A stretch of DNA of 50,668 nt from Pseudoduganella sp. (GTDB lineage Bacteria > Pseudomonadota > Gammaproteobacteria > Burkholderiales > Burkholderiaceae_D). The notes under the pieces are model-generated. The model did not search any database and was not told the DNA's origin. It saw nothing but the letters and a program-made list of their open reading frames with translations. The DNA is taken from positions 1 to 50,668 of the forward strand of contig JAJTCO010000016.1 in assembly GCA_021323265.1 (NCBI GenBank). Reading direction: 5' to 3'. Within the stretch, counting starts at the first letter, position 1; each line of letters opens with the position of its first letter. The position numbers and the translations under genes are program-made. Shown piece by piece: positions 35,247 to 42,668 of this stretch.

Positions 35247-35821
35247 GTGGCGGCGGGCAGGCGCATGGGCTGGGTGATGTCCTGCGTATGAAAACCGTAG
35301 CTGCCGCCGTCGCGCATGCGGGCGCGGTCGGCGAAGAAGAACTCCAGCGTGGTACGGATGGTGGGGAAGGCCAGGTCGTCCCAGGGGATTTCCGCCTCGG
35401 TGAACATTTTGACATCCAGGCTTTCCTCACCCGGGGCAAAGTCGAGGTCGCGCAAGGTCGCCATATAGAACATATGGACCTGGTGCACGCGCGGCACGTT
35501 GAGTAAGCTGAACAGTTTGCCAAGTTCGATATTGGCGCCGGCTTCCTCCTCGGTTTCGCGCTGGGCTGCCTCTGCCGTTGTCTCATTGTTCTCCATGAAA
35601 CCGGCCGGCAGGGTCCAGAAACCGCGGCGTGGCTCGATGGCACGCTTGCACAGCAAGACCTGCAATACACCGTCGCGCTCCCACACGGGGATGGTACCGA
35701 TCACCATCTTGGGATTTTGATAATGGATTGCCGCACAGTTGACGCAAACATAGCGCGGCCGGGTGTCACCGGCCGGCACCATCAACTCAACAGGGTGGGC
35801 GCATTCTGAGCAAAATTTCAT
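35243..35821 (-). CDS. NUDIX hydrolase with N-terminal zinc ribbon
   Basis: The 192-residue protein begins [13 protein letters not shown] and has Cys4, Cys7, Cys26 and Cys29 as a zinc ribbon. A NUDIX domain follows, and the NUDIX box [20 protein letters not shown] (then AGA) has the metal-binding REx2EE core. NudC-like zinc ribbons are known in NADH pyrophosphatases, but NudC's downstream SQPWPFP-type motif is absent. Substrate class is therefore open (ADP-ribose or coenzyme-like dinucleotides are possible). The ATG at 35821 puts the ribbon at the N-terminus; an in-frame ATG 24 bases upstream is possible. It is first in NUDIX-aat-bpt. Confidence 0.88.
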   Translation of the reverse strand: MKFCSECAHPVELMVPAGDTRPRYVCVNCAAIHYQNPKMVIGTIPVWERDGVLQVLLCKRAIEPRRGFWTLPAGFMENNETTAEAAQRETEEEAGANIELGKLFSLLNVPRVHQVHMFYMATLRDLDFAPGEESLDVKMFTEAEIPWDDLAFPTIRTTLEFFFADRARMRDGGSYGFHTQDITQPMRLPAAT

Positions 35822-35936
35822 TGGGTTACCGTGGAACCTCGTCATTGTTCGTCGAGGTTTACTTTACACTGAACGGCCGATGGCGGGTGTCCGGCGAAAT
35901 ATATTCGAGCTATCGCCAGATCGAGGTGGATAAATA

Positions 35937-35965
35937 TTGCCTAAAGTGGCGCGCTGCCCTATAAT
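35937..35965 (+). promoter_or_regulatory. Promoter of the initiator tRNA gene
   Basis: TTGCCT and a perfect TATAAT are spaced by 17 bases, ending 12 bases before the tRNA. The predicted transcript start falls about 6 bases ahead of the mature 5' end. GC-rich sequence just after the -10 could be a stringent-response discriminator, but I cannot confirm that. Confidence 0.82.
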
Positions 35966-35977
35966 ACGTGCATCAGA

Positions 35978-36054
35978 CGCGGGGTGGAGCAGTCTGGCAG
36001 CTCGTCGGGCTCATAACCCGAAGGTCACAGGTTCAAATCCTGTCCCCGCAACCA
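35978..36054 (+). tRNA. Initiator tRNA-fMet (CAU)
   Basis: The 77-base cloverleaf has a complete encoded CCA end. Initiator features are visible: the first base C opposite A gives the unpaired C1-A72 end, and three G-C pairs (GGG/CCC) flank the anticodon loop CTCATAA. The anticodon CAT is at 36012-36014. The T-arm GGTTCAAATCC is standard. It is a single gene between its own promoter and terminator, not part of the metZWV-type array. No integrase or att duplication was found beside it. Confidence 0.97.
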
Positions 36055-36065
36055 GAATTCGAAAG

Positions 36066-36103
36066 AAACCGTCATTTGCTACTTGCGATGACGGTTTTTT
36101 TTT
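36066..36103 (+). terminator. Intrinsic terminator of the initiator tRNA gene
   Basis: AAACCGTCAT pairs with ATGACGGTTT around a 12-base loop, followed by an uninterrupted T-tract that brings the run to nine. It lies 11 bases after the tRNA. Confidence 0.88.
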
Positions 36104-36161
36104 CGTCCTGATTTTGTATCAGTTATTGCATTAATGAATTAAGTTGCGCTACCATGCGCGC

Positions 36162-36611
36162 ATGAAAAGCAAGGCTCGCTTTACTTTTATATTGCGCTAT
36201 CAATGTTTCGCGGCAGCGCGCGGCAATCACCCGGAGCTGCCCGGAATGCTGGTGCTTGAATATACCCGGGCCGCGGACAGCGCGCGCCAGGCGGTAATGG
36301 CTGCGCTGGCGGAACTGCGGGAGATTGAGCCCCAAGGTTATCTGGCCGGGGTCGGGCCGGATTTGATCGATTTCTCCGGCGTGGCAGCGCTATTTGAATT
36401 AAATCCGAAAAACATGCGGGCACTGATGGCGAAATATGGCGCCCTGTTCCCCGTGCCGCAATTCATTGGCAACGCGGCCTGCTGGCATAGCGCCGATATT
36501 CTCGGCCTGATCGCGGCGCAAGGCTGGCGCGATATTCCGGAAGCCGAACTCGAATTGGCCCAATGCGCGCGCTCGATGAACCGGGCTATTCGCAGTCACG
36601 CCAGTGTTTAG
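36162..36611 (+). CDS. Small AlpA-like putative DNA-binding protein
   Basis: The 149-residue protein is not one I can name. Its C-terminal half reads like a short AlpA/excisionase or MerR-like helix-turn-helix: FSGVAALFELNPKNMRALMA, then a FPVPQFIGNAACWHSADIL stretch resembling the wing and W/ADI motif of that family. The N-terminal half has a beta-strand-rich FTFILRYQCFAAARG and LPGMLVLEY. ATG at 36162 is preferred over TTG at 36144; neither has a clear ribosome-binding site. Codons ending in A or T are commoner than in neighbours. It lies just after a tRNA, which hints at acquisition, but no integrase is present. Confidence 0.6.
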   Translation: MKSKARFTFILRYQCFAAARGNHPELPGMLVLEYTRAADSARQAVMAALAELREIEPQGYLAGVGPDLIDFSGVAALFELNPKNMRALMAKYGALFPVPQFIGNAACWHSADILGLIAAQGWRDIPEAELELAQCARSMNRAIRSHASV

Positions 36612-36635
36612 CGCGATCGCGCCAAGCACTGGCGT
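36598..36635. repeat. Nested palindromes at a convergent gene junction
   Basis: ACGCCAGTG (36598-36606) pairs with CACTGGCGT (36627-36635), enclosing a second perfect palindrome GCGCGATCGCGC (36611-36622). The structure covers the stop of the small DNA-binding protein gene and ends 12 bases from the stop of the convergent MerR gene. No T-tract is present, so intrinsic termination is uncertain. Confidence 0.55.
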
Positions 36636-36647
36636 AAGAAACGCCGC

Positions 36648-37661
36648 TTATGCCCCTGCGTACGCCTGGCGCAGGAAGTCCAGCACGTCGTCACTCATCA
36701 GGCGGCCCGCGTTCAGCGCCGCTTCGTTTTCATGTGCCTGGCGGAAGCGCAAGCGCGCATCGGGGCGCGTGCCCACCATATCGGTAAATAGCGCGAACCA
36801 GCGCTGGGCTAATTGGCGCGCGGCGGATGTCGCAGGCGAAGGATCCATGGCGATTTGATTGCGAATGGCACTTATGAGCTCCGGCCATTCGCGGGCGCGG
36901 CCCTGGAAATGTCGGCGCATGGTCGCGATTTCCGGCGGCAGCATATATTTTGCATAGAGTGCCAGCTTGGCCTCGTTCTGGGCGGCGGCAATATACTCGC
37001 GCATTGCCGGTGTAATACCGGATTGCAGCCGGATCGATTCTTCTTGGGCCCACATATTATCCAGCCGCAGCATTATGTCGGGATTATCTCCGGCATGCTG
37101 CGAAAAAGTCGCCATCCATTTTTGCGCGAGCGCCTGTAGCGCCGGATCGGACGGCGGAATAGCAGCAGCCATCTTTTCTCCGACGGCGGCCACCAATTCC
37201 GCCCATTCATCGCGGGCGGCTGCGTCGTGATAGAGCGGCATGCGCTCCAGTTCCTGCTTCGAGAAGTATTTGTCGTACACGGTCATGTGCTCCAGAGTGG
37301 TTAGCCAGGCGGCCAGTTCCGGTTCTTCCCCCGCCAGCAACTGCCCGCGCAAGGCTGCCAGTTGCCCCCGCAGCCGGGCCGCCTCGGCAATCTGCTGATC
37401 AAGCGCGTCGAGTTGGCGGGCAATCAGGTCGGGTAGGGAAGCCCCGGGCGCGGCCAGGAAATGACCGATGTCGGCCAAGGCCATGCCGAAACGGCGCAGC
37501 GCCTGCACCTGGTGCAGGCGGGCGACGTCGTCGCGGTTGTATAGACGATAGCCGGCATCGGAACGTCCCGATGGCTTGAGCAAGCCGAGGCTGTCGTAAT
37601 GGTGCAGCGTGCGCACAGTCAGGCCGCAACGGCGCGCCAGTTCACCTACCTTCAACATCAT
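36648..37661 (-). CDS. MerR-family regulator with TipAS-like domain
   Basis: The 337-residue protein starts MMLKVGELARRCGLTVRTLH, a MerR helix-turn-helix (GYRLYNRDDVARLHQ completes the domain). A dimerisation coiled coil follows near residues 80-110. The remainder has two TipAS-like helical blocks that share a W-x-x-L-x-x repeat theme (DEWAELVAAVGEKM; EWPELISAIRNQI) and may bind hydrophobic drugs or peptides. AAGGAG is 6 bases before the ATG. Its promoter has the 19-base spacer and central palindrome typical of MerR-activated promoters, so it is probably self-regulated. No exporter is directly coupled; its neighbour is alkA. Confidence 0.88.
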   Translation of the reverse strand: MMLKVGELARRCGLTVRTLHHYDSLGLLKPSGRSDAGYRLYNRDDVARLHQVQALRRFGMALADIGHFLAAPGASLPDLIARQLDALDQQIAEAARLRGQLAALRGQLLAGEEPELAAWLTTLEHMTVYDKYFSKQELERMPLYHDAAARDEWAELVAAVGEKMAAAIPPSDPALQALAQKWMATFSQHAGDNPDIMLRLDNMWAQEESIRLQSGITPAMREYIAAAQNEAKLALYAKYMLPPEIATMRRHFQGRAREWPELISAIRNQIAMDPSPATSAARQLAQRWFALFTDMVGTRPDARLRFRQAHENEAALNAGRLMSDDVLDFLRQAYAGA

Positions 37662-37693
37662 GCTTGGCTCCTTGTCATCGTTTCGCTACCGAC

Positions 37694-37724
37694 ATGCTGG
37701 AGCCTGACGTCAGGTGAGGGTCAA
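37694..37724 (-). promoter_or_regulatory. MerR-type promoter and operator overlapping the alkA stop
   Basis: Minus-strand TTGACC (-35) and CAGCAT (-10) are 19 bases apart, the over-long spacer that MerR proteins correct by twisting DNA. A perfect palindrome CCTGACGTCAGG lies inside the spacer (37703-37714). The -35 overlaps the alkA stop codon. Confidence 0.65.
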
Positions 37725-38644
37725 GCGCTTTCGTTTGGGCGGTCGGCGAGGCTGGCCCACAGATGGGCAGCCGCCATTGTGCGGTGAGGTTGCCATTGCT
37801 GCAAGATCTGCTCGGTGCGCGCCATGTCGGGCTTGCTGTCCTCGCCCAGCAGGCGCTGCAAGGCGGCACGGATCGCCACGTCGCCGTGCAGCGAGCAATC
37901 GGCGAAGCCATAGCCGCGCAGCAAGGCATAGTTCACCGTCCAGGGGCCGATGCCTTTGACCGCGAGCAGGTTCTTGCAGATGAGCGGGATGGGGTTGTCC
38001 TCGCGTTCATCGAGTTCGAGCGCACCGGAGGCGACCAGTTGGGCGCAGCGCAGCAGGGTTTCCGCCTTCGCGCGCGAGAATTTGCGGCTGGTCAAGTCTT
38101 CGACCGCCAGTTGCGCGACATCGGCCGCCTCCGGGTAGCACCATAAGCCATCGGCATGCTGGCGTCCCGCCTGCAGGATGAAGGTACGGCGCAGCGAGAT
38201 GGCAAAGGGCAGGTTGATCTGCTGGCCGATGATCGCCCACGTCAACGCCTCGAACACGGTTGCCGATTGCACAATGCGCAAGCCGGGCTGGCGCGCCACG
38301 AGCGGACCGAGCAAGGCATCTTTGCGCGCAAACTGGACGAACGGCGCCGGATCGATGCGCAATCCCAGGATATTCCGCGCAGCCGCCGCGATTTTTCCAG
38401 CCAGGACCGGCGGCACCCCGCCCGTAGCGGGCGCAGCGATGTCCGCCAGACAAGCCGCGCTGCGCGCGTCGTTGCGCGGCAGCGCCACCGTCAGCGCCAC
38501 CGGCAAGCCATCGAGCAGCATGCCCTTGCGGATCTGCTCCGGGCCGACCTGCTCGGCCACGCTTTCCGCATCGCGGCCATGAAACGCCAGCACATCCTGC
38601 ACGCGGTAGTCCGCCGGCAGGTCAAGCGAGAACGCATGCTTCAT
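37721..38644 (-). CDS. alkA: DNA-3-methyladenine glycosylase II (AlkA)
   Basis: The 307-residue base-excision repair enzyme removes alkylated bases. An N-terminal AlkA-type domain is followed by helix-hairpin-helix LLAVKGIGPWTVNYALLRG (near residues 226-244) and the catalytic Asp255 in LHGDVAIRAAL. FEALTWAIIGQQINLPFAIS marks the HhH-GPD fold entry. No Ada-type activator domain is fused to it. The start overlaps the EamA transporter stop by 4 bases (ATGA), so the unusual pair is translated together. Its stop codon lies within the -35 region of the downstream MerR promoter. Confidence 0.92.
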   Translation of the reverse strand: MKHAFSLDLPADYRVQDVLAFHGRDAESVAEQVGPEQIRKGMLLDGLPVALTVALPRNDARSAACLADIAAPATGGVPPVLAGKIAAAARNILGLRIDPAPFVQFARKDALLGPLVARQPGLRIVQSATVFEALTWAIIGQQINLPFAISLRRTFILQAGRQHADGLWCYPEAADVAQLAVEDLTSRKFSRAKAETLLRCAQLVASGALELDEREDNPIPLICKNLLAVKGIGPWTVNYALLRGYGFADCSLHGDVAIRAALQRLLGEDSKPDMARTEQILQQWQPHRTMAAAHLWASLADRPNESA

Positions 38645-39540
38645 ACGGCTTCCGTCTTGCGCAGCCAAGGCAATTTCGGCTGGTAGCCGGTGACCAGCAT
38701 GGTGCCCAGGATCACCGTCGCCGCCCCGGCCAGGGTATGCCAGCCCACCACTTCATGCAGGAACAGCGAACCCCACAGGATGCCAAACAGCGGATTCAGG
38801 AACGTCACGGTGAGCGCCGAGGTCGGCCCCACGTCGCGCACCAGGCCGAAGTAGAGCAGATAGGCGATACCGCTGCACAGTACGCCCAGTGCCAGGGCCG
38901 CCGCCATGATGCCGACGGTCGGCTCGCCCGGCTGCGGGAAGATGGCCAGCGAAGGGAGCGTCAGCAAGGCCGCCGCCCACATGCTGCCGTGGGCATTGGC
39001 GAACGGCTCGACGCCCTGGGCCGAGGCGGCCACCTTGGTGTACGTGGTCGCGATGCTGTAGCTGAAGGCAGCCAGGGTCGCCGCCGCGATGGCCAGCAGC
39101 GCGCCATCCTTGCTGCTCACATGGTCAAAGCCGACCAGCATGGCCACGCCGACCGTTCCCAGGCCCAGGCCAAGCAAGACGCGCCAGCTGACCCGATGGC
39201 GATGCCAGAGCGCGCCGACGATGGCGCCCCAGATGGGCGCCGTCGCGTTCAATACCGACAGCACGGAAGCGGTGAGGGTTTTCGCCGCGAAAGCAAAGAG
39301 CAGGAAAGGCAAAGCTGAATTAAAGAAGCCCAGGATCAGGTAATGCTTCCAATGCTTGCCCACATCCAGGCGCTTGCGCAAGATGACGGCCACGACGGCC
39401 AGGAAGATGGCCGCAAATGTCACCCGATACTCGATCAGCACCCCCGGCCCCAGCACCGGCGCCGCGATACGCATGAAGAGGAACGACCCGCCCCAGATGG
39501 CGGCCAGCAAAATCAGTTTGAGAAGGTTAGCAGTATTCAT
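38641..39540 (-). CDS. EamA/DMT family transporter
   Basis: The 299-residue membrane protein has about ten hydrophobic helices in two EamA halves. The first opens LLKLILLAAIWGGSFLFMRI and has ALTASVLSVLNATAPIWGAI-like NATAPIWGAIVGAL near residue 100. The second ends FLNPLFGILWGSLFLHEVVG and ATVILGTMLV. Substrate is unknown. ATG at 39540 is used because sequence upstream is non-hydrophobic and unconserved in appearance. It overlaps alkA by 4 bases. A 9-base inverted repeat lies upstream of its start. Confidence 0.87.
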   Translation of the reverse strand: MNTANLLKLILLAAIWGGSFLFMRIAAPVLGPGVLIEYRVTFAAIFLAVVAVILRKRLDVGKHWKHYLILGFFNSALPFLLFAFAAKTLTASVLSVLNATAPIWGAIVGALWHRHRVSWRVLLGLGLGTVGVAMLVGFDHVSSKDGALLAIAAATLAAFSYSIATTYTKVAASAQGVEPFANAHGSMWAAALLTLPSLAIFPQPGEPTVGIMAAALALGVLCSGIAYLLYFGLVRDVGPTSALTVTFLNPLFGILWGSLFLHEVVGWHTLAGAATVILGTMLVTGYQPKLPWLRKTEAV

Positions 39541-39554
39541 ATACGGTCCAGTTC

Positions 39555-39604
39555 GTGTCCACCTTGGGGGCATGGCGGGGGCGCCGAGCCACTGCGGTGG
39601 ACAC
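39555..39604. repeat. Widely spaced inverted repeat upstream of the EamA-alkA pair
   Basis: GTGTCCACC (39555-39563) and GGTGGACAC (39596-39604) are exact complements, separated by 32 bases, within the 132-base gap between the XdhC gene end and the EamA start. The repeat could be an operator or a leader hairpin. I see no other signal in this gap. Confidence 0.45.
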
Positions 39605-39672
39605 AGTCTCATCTATCGTGCGCTTGAGCCCGCTGTGGGGCAAGCTGGTTCTTGCTTTTGAATTCACCGTCG

Positions 39673-40680
39673 TCATGCCGCACAGGCGGCGCCGGTGGGC
39701 GTGGCGAGGGCGGCGGCGTGGTTGATCTGCAGCCCCTGGGGGACGCCATTCTTGACGGCGGTCATCTCGGCCAGGATGGAGATGGCGATCTCCGGCGGGG
39801 TCTTGCTGCCAATGTACAGGCCAATCGGGCCGTGCAGGCGGGCGACCTGCGCTTCGCTCAGGTCGAACTGCAGCAGCCGTGCGCGGCGCTTGGCATTGTT
39901 GGCGCGCGAGCCGATCGCACCGACGTAGAAGGCGTCCGATTTCAGCGCTTCCAGCAGCGCCAGGTCGTCCAGCTTGGGGTCGTGCGTCAGCGCGACGACG
40001 GCGCTGCGCGTGTCGAGCTGCATTTCCTGCACCAGGTCGTCCGGCATGGCGTGCACCAGCGGCACGTCGGCCAATGGCCAGCCGGCGCGGTACTCTTCGC
40101 GCGGGTCGCAGACGGTGACGTGGTAATCCATCGCCGTGGCAATCTGCGCCAGCATGCGCGAGAGCTGTCCGGCGCCGATGATCAGCAATCGCCAGCGCGG
40201 GCCGTGCTGGGTGACCAGCAATTCGCCGCGCCGTTCCAGTACGGCGCCGGGCCGGGCGCGCTCCAGGGTGACGGCGCCGCTGCGCAGGTCGAGGGTGCGT
40301 GCCACCAGTTCATGCGCGGCCAGCCGTGCCAGTAGTTCGTCGATGCGGCTGTGCGGGCCGAGCGGTTCCAGCGCCAGTTCGATGGTGCCGCCGCAGGGCA
40401 GGCCGAAGCGGTGCGCCTCGTCGGCGCTGATGCCGTAGCTGACCACCTCGGGCAGTTCGCGCGCGATGCCTTCCTGGCGCACGCGCTCGATCAGGTCGTC
40501 TTCGATGCAACCGCCGGAAACCGAACCGACGACGCGCCCGTCATCGCAGATGGCGAGGGTGGCGCCGATCGGGCGCGGGCTCGAGCCCCAGGTGCGCATC
40601 ACCGTGACCAGCTCGCAGCGGTGCCCGTCGGCCAGCCAGGCGGCGCAGGTCTTGAGAACTTCGAGGTCGATGCTGTCCAT
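39673..40680 (-). CDS. XdhC/CoxI family protein
   Basis: The 335-residue protein has an N-terminal XdhC/CoxI domain (ELVTVMRTWGSSPRPIGATL, VGSVSGGCIEDDLIERV, GLPCGGTIELALEPL). A C-terminal Rossmann-like domain follows, with LLIIGAGQLSRMLAQIATAM, VALTHDPKLDDLALLEAL and FYVGAIGSRANNAKRRARL (each partly quoted). Relatives insert sulfurated molybdenum cofactor into xanthine dehydrogenase-type enzymes, with the conserved cysteine in SGGCIEDD. No molybdenum hydroxylase gene is in the window, so its client is unknown. Start is the ATG at 40680. It is in the same direction as the adhesin-E-like gene 20 bases upstream and may be co-transcribed. Confidence 0.88.
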   Translation of the reverse strand: MDSIDLEVLKTCAAWLADGHRCELVTVMRTWGSSPRPIGATLAICDDGRVVGSVSGGCIEDDLIERVRQEGIARELPEVVSYGISADEAHRFGLPCGGTIELALEPLGPHSRIDELLARLAAHELVARTLDLRSGAVTLERARPGAVLERRGELLVTQHGPRWRLLIIGAGQLSRMLAQIATAMDYHVTVCDPREEYRAGWPLADVPLVHAMPDDLVQEMQLDTRSAVVALTHDPKLDDLALLEALKSDAFYVGAIGSRANNAKRRARLLQFDLSEAQVARLHGPIGLYIGSKTPPEIAISILAEMTAVKNGVPQGLQINHAAALATPTGAACAA

Positions 40681-40700
40681 GCCTGGAACTATAGCAAGGG

Positions 40701-41090
40701 TCAGCGCTTTTTGCAGACGGCCTTCAGGGCTTTGTCGGCGTTGCTGCCGGGGGGGATCGTTTCGGGGTCGTAGGATTCGTACTTGTAGGTGCCGATCGGT
40801 TCGCCCTTGCCCAGCACTTCGGCGTAGAACGCCTGCGCCAGCAGGGTGCGCGTGGCGGCGTCGCAGGCGTAGCTGTGCTGGGAGCGCACGGAGAGGAACA
40901 GCTTGCCGTCCGGCGCGGTCTGCGGCTTGCGGAAGCTCTCCATGGTCCAGGCCTTGCGCGCGCCGGCGGCGCCCTGCACGGAGTGGCGCTCCAGCAGCAG
41001 CGTGCCGTCCTTGTCCTTCGCCAGCGGCGTCCATGGCCCGGCTAGCGCCAGGGAGGGCGCCAGCACAAGCGCTAGGACTGCCGTTTTCAT
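40701..41090 (-). CDS. Exported protein of the surface-adhesin E-like type
   Basis: The 129-residue protein begins MKTAVLALVLAPSLALAGPW, a clear signal peptide cleaved near ALA. The mature part resembles the small adhesin-E-like/CNP1-like exported domain: LLLERHSVQGAAGARKAWTM, LFLSVRSQHSYACDAATRTL and ETIPPGSNADKALKAVCKK, with two cysteines that could form a disulfide. It starts within the stop of the M48-type lipoprotein gene (4-base overlap), so the two products are made together. An interaction with the lipoprotein is inference. True function is unknown. Confidence 0.72.
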   Translation of the reverse strand: MKTAVLALVLAPSLALAGPWTPLAKDKDGTLLLERHSVQGAAGARKAWTMESFRKPQTAPDGKLFLSVRSQHSYACDAATRTLLAQAFYAEVLGKGEPIGTYKYESYDPETIPPGSNADKALKAVCKKR

Positions 41091-42208
41091 GGTAGAAGCG
41101 GACGTTTGGCGGCCTGCTTGGCCCTGATTTCGGAAATGCTGCGGTCCATCGCGGCCAGGCGTGCCGTCACGTTGGGGTGGATCGCCGTGTAGCCGTTCAG
41201 CACCGTGGCCGGGTATTGGCCGGACAGGCGCTGCCAGAAGGCGCGCGCATTGCTGATGTTGTAGCCGGCGCGCGCCAGCATGTACAGCGCCAGGTTGTCG
41301 GCGGCGACGTCGTGGTCGGCCGGCATGGGCCGCAGGCCGGCGCTGCCGACCAGCATGGTCAGGTCGGGCCGCACCGAGGCGAGGTTGTCGATGATGCTGG
41401 CCATGGTGGCCGTGCTGCGGTTCTGTCCTGCGTGGCCGAGCACGTTGTGCGCCAGTTCCTTTGCCATCACGTAGGCGATCGCTTCGTCGTTCTGGGCGAA
41501 GTTGATCATGCCGCGCGTGAGCAGCACGCGGCTGCCGTCGTTGTAGGCGTTGACATTGTCCGAGTTGCCCAGGTCGACGCGGAAGGCGCAGGCGCGCGTG
41601 ACCGGGACGTTCAGCGTTTCCTTGTGGCCGTTGCGGGCGATGGTCATGCTGAGCGAGGCGCTGTTGGCGGCCAGCGGGGCGAAGACGGCGGCGGCCTTGC
41701 TTTCGGCATCGCGCCCTTTGGGCAGCGCCTTGCCGCCGGCGGCCACCAGGTCGTCGCCCTTGCGCAGGCCGGCCCGCGCGGCGCCGCTGCCGGCCAGCAC
41801 GCCGGACACTTGCAGCACATCGTCGTAGCCGAGCACGGCGGCCGAGGCCTCGGCATATTCGCCGGGGTAGGAATACTTGTTCTTCGCGGTGAAGCCAAGC
41901 AGGTTGCGCGCCTGCGATTTGCACAGGTCGGCGTTGTTGATGAGCAGGGGCGCGGCCACGCGGTACAGGCGTTCCTGCAGGGTGGCAATCACCTTCAGGT
42001 TGTCGCGCGCGGCCTGCATTTGTGGCGTCACGACGGGCGCGGGCGGCGGCAGCGGGGCGGCGGGCTCGATCGGCGCGGCCGGCTCGCTGCTGGGCTGGAA
42101 CGTGGAACAGGCAGAGAGCAGTAACGCGGCGGCCATGGCGGACCAGGCAGCGGGCAGGGCTGGCCGGCGGGGGGACATGGGGGGACGATGTACTTGCTCA
42201 ACTGCCAT
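41087..42208 (-). CDS. M48-type lipoprotein with inserted PDZ domain and altered zinc ligands
   Basis: The 373-residue protein has a lipobox LSAC with Cys34, so it is likely membrane-anchored. A Pro/Ala linker and a helical region follow. A PDZ-like domain (about 125-205, VLQVSGVLAGSGAARAGLRK) leads into an M48 peptidase-like region from about residue 225. The expected HExxH is KELAH here (250-254; first His replaced by Lys250), and the usual ExxAD is DVAAD (Asp300). It may therefore be a non-catalytic relative or use another chemistry. AAGGA precedes ATG 42208 and dut ends 10 bases upstream. lspA, needed for lipoproteins, is in the same gene run. Confidence 0.78.
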   Translation of the reverse strand: MAVEQVHRPPMSPRRPALPAAWSAMAAALLLSACSTFQPSSEPAAPIEPAAPLPPPAPVVTPQMQAARDNLKVIATLQERLYRVAAPLLINNADLCKSQARNLLGFTAKNKYSYPGEYAEASAAVLGYDDVLQVSGVLAGSGAARAGLRKGDDLVAAGGKALPKGRDAESKAAAVFAPLAANSASLSMTIARNGHKETLNVPVTRACAFRVDLGNSDNVNAYNDGSRVLLTRGMINFAQNDEAIAYVMAKELAHNVLGHAGQNRSTATMASIIDNLASVRPDLTMLVGSAGLRPMPADHDVAADNLALYMLARAGYNISNARAFWQRLSGQYPATVLNGYTAIHPNVTARLAAMDRSISEIRAKQAAKRPLLP

Positions 42209-42218
42209 AAATATTTCC

Positions 42219-42668
42219 TTAGTGCTTGCCAGTGCTGCCGAAACCTGCGGCGCCGCGGTCGCTGGCAGCAAAGTCATCCACGACGTTGAAGCCAACCTGC
42301 AGCACGGGCACGATGATCAATTGCGCCAGGCGCTCCATTGGGTTCAGCGTAAACGTGTTTGAACCCCGGTTCCAGGTAGACACCATTAATTGTCCCTGGT
42401 AATCGGAGTCAATCAAGCCTACCAGATTCCCCAAAACAATGCCGTTCTTATGGCCCATGCCCGAGCGGGGCAGGATCATGGCCGCGTAGCCTGGGTCGCC
42501 CAGGTGGACGGCGAGGCCGGTCGGCACCAGTACGGTCTGGCCCGGCTCGATGGTCAGCGGCGCGTCGATGCAGGCGCGCAGGTCCAGGCCGGCGCTGCCG
42601 GGAGTGGCGTAGGCCGGCAGCTGGTCTTTCATGCGCGGGTCGAGGATCTTGATGTCTACAGTTTTCAT
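42219..42668 (-). CDS. dut: Deoxyuridine 5'-triphosphate nucleotidohydrolase
   Basis: The 149-residue trimeric dUTPase hydrolyses dUTP to dUMP, keeping uracil out of DNA and supplying dTMP synthesis. All five family motifs are visible: [45 protein letters not shown] and the C-terminal P-loop-like [12 protein letters not shown]. Length is normal. The ATG overlaps the stop of coaBC by 4 bases (ATGA), the common coaBC-dut arrangement. The M48-type gene follows 10 bases downstream. Confidence 0.98.
   Translation of the reverse strand: MKTVDIKILDPRMKDQLPAYATPGSAGLDLRACIDAPLTIEPGQTVLVPTGLAVHLGDPGYAAMILPRSGMGHKNGIVLGNLVGLIDSDYQGQLMVSTWNRGSNTFTLNPMERLAQLIIVPVLQVGFNVVDDFAASDRGAAGFGSTGKH

Noticed and set aside
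35978..36054. Elongator tRNA-Met or tRNA-Ile2 for the CAT-anticodon tRNA
   Set aside because: The C1-A72 mismatch and three consecutive G-C pairs in the anticodon stem are initiator features.
36162..36611. An intact integrative element at the tRNA
   Set aside because: No integrase, no second tRNA fragment and no other phage-like genes were found; only one AlpA-like gene is present.
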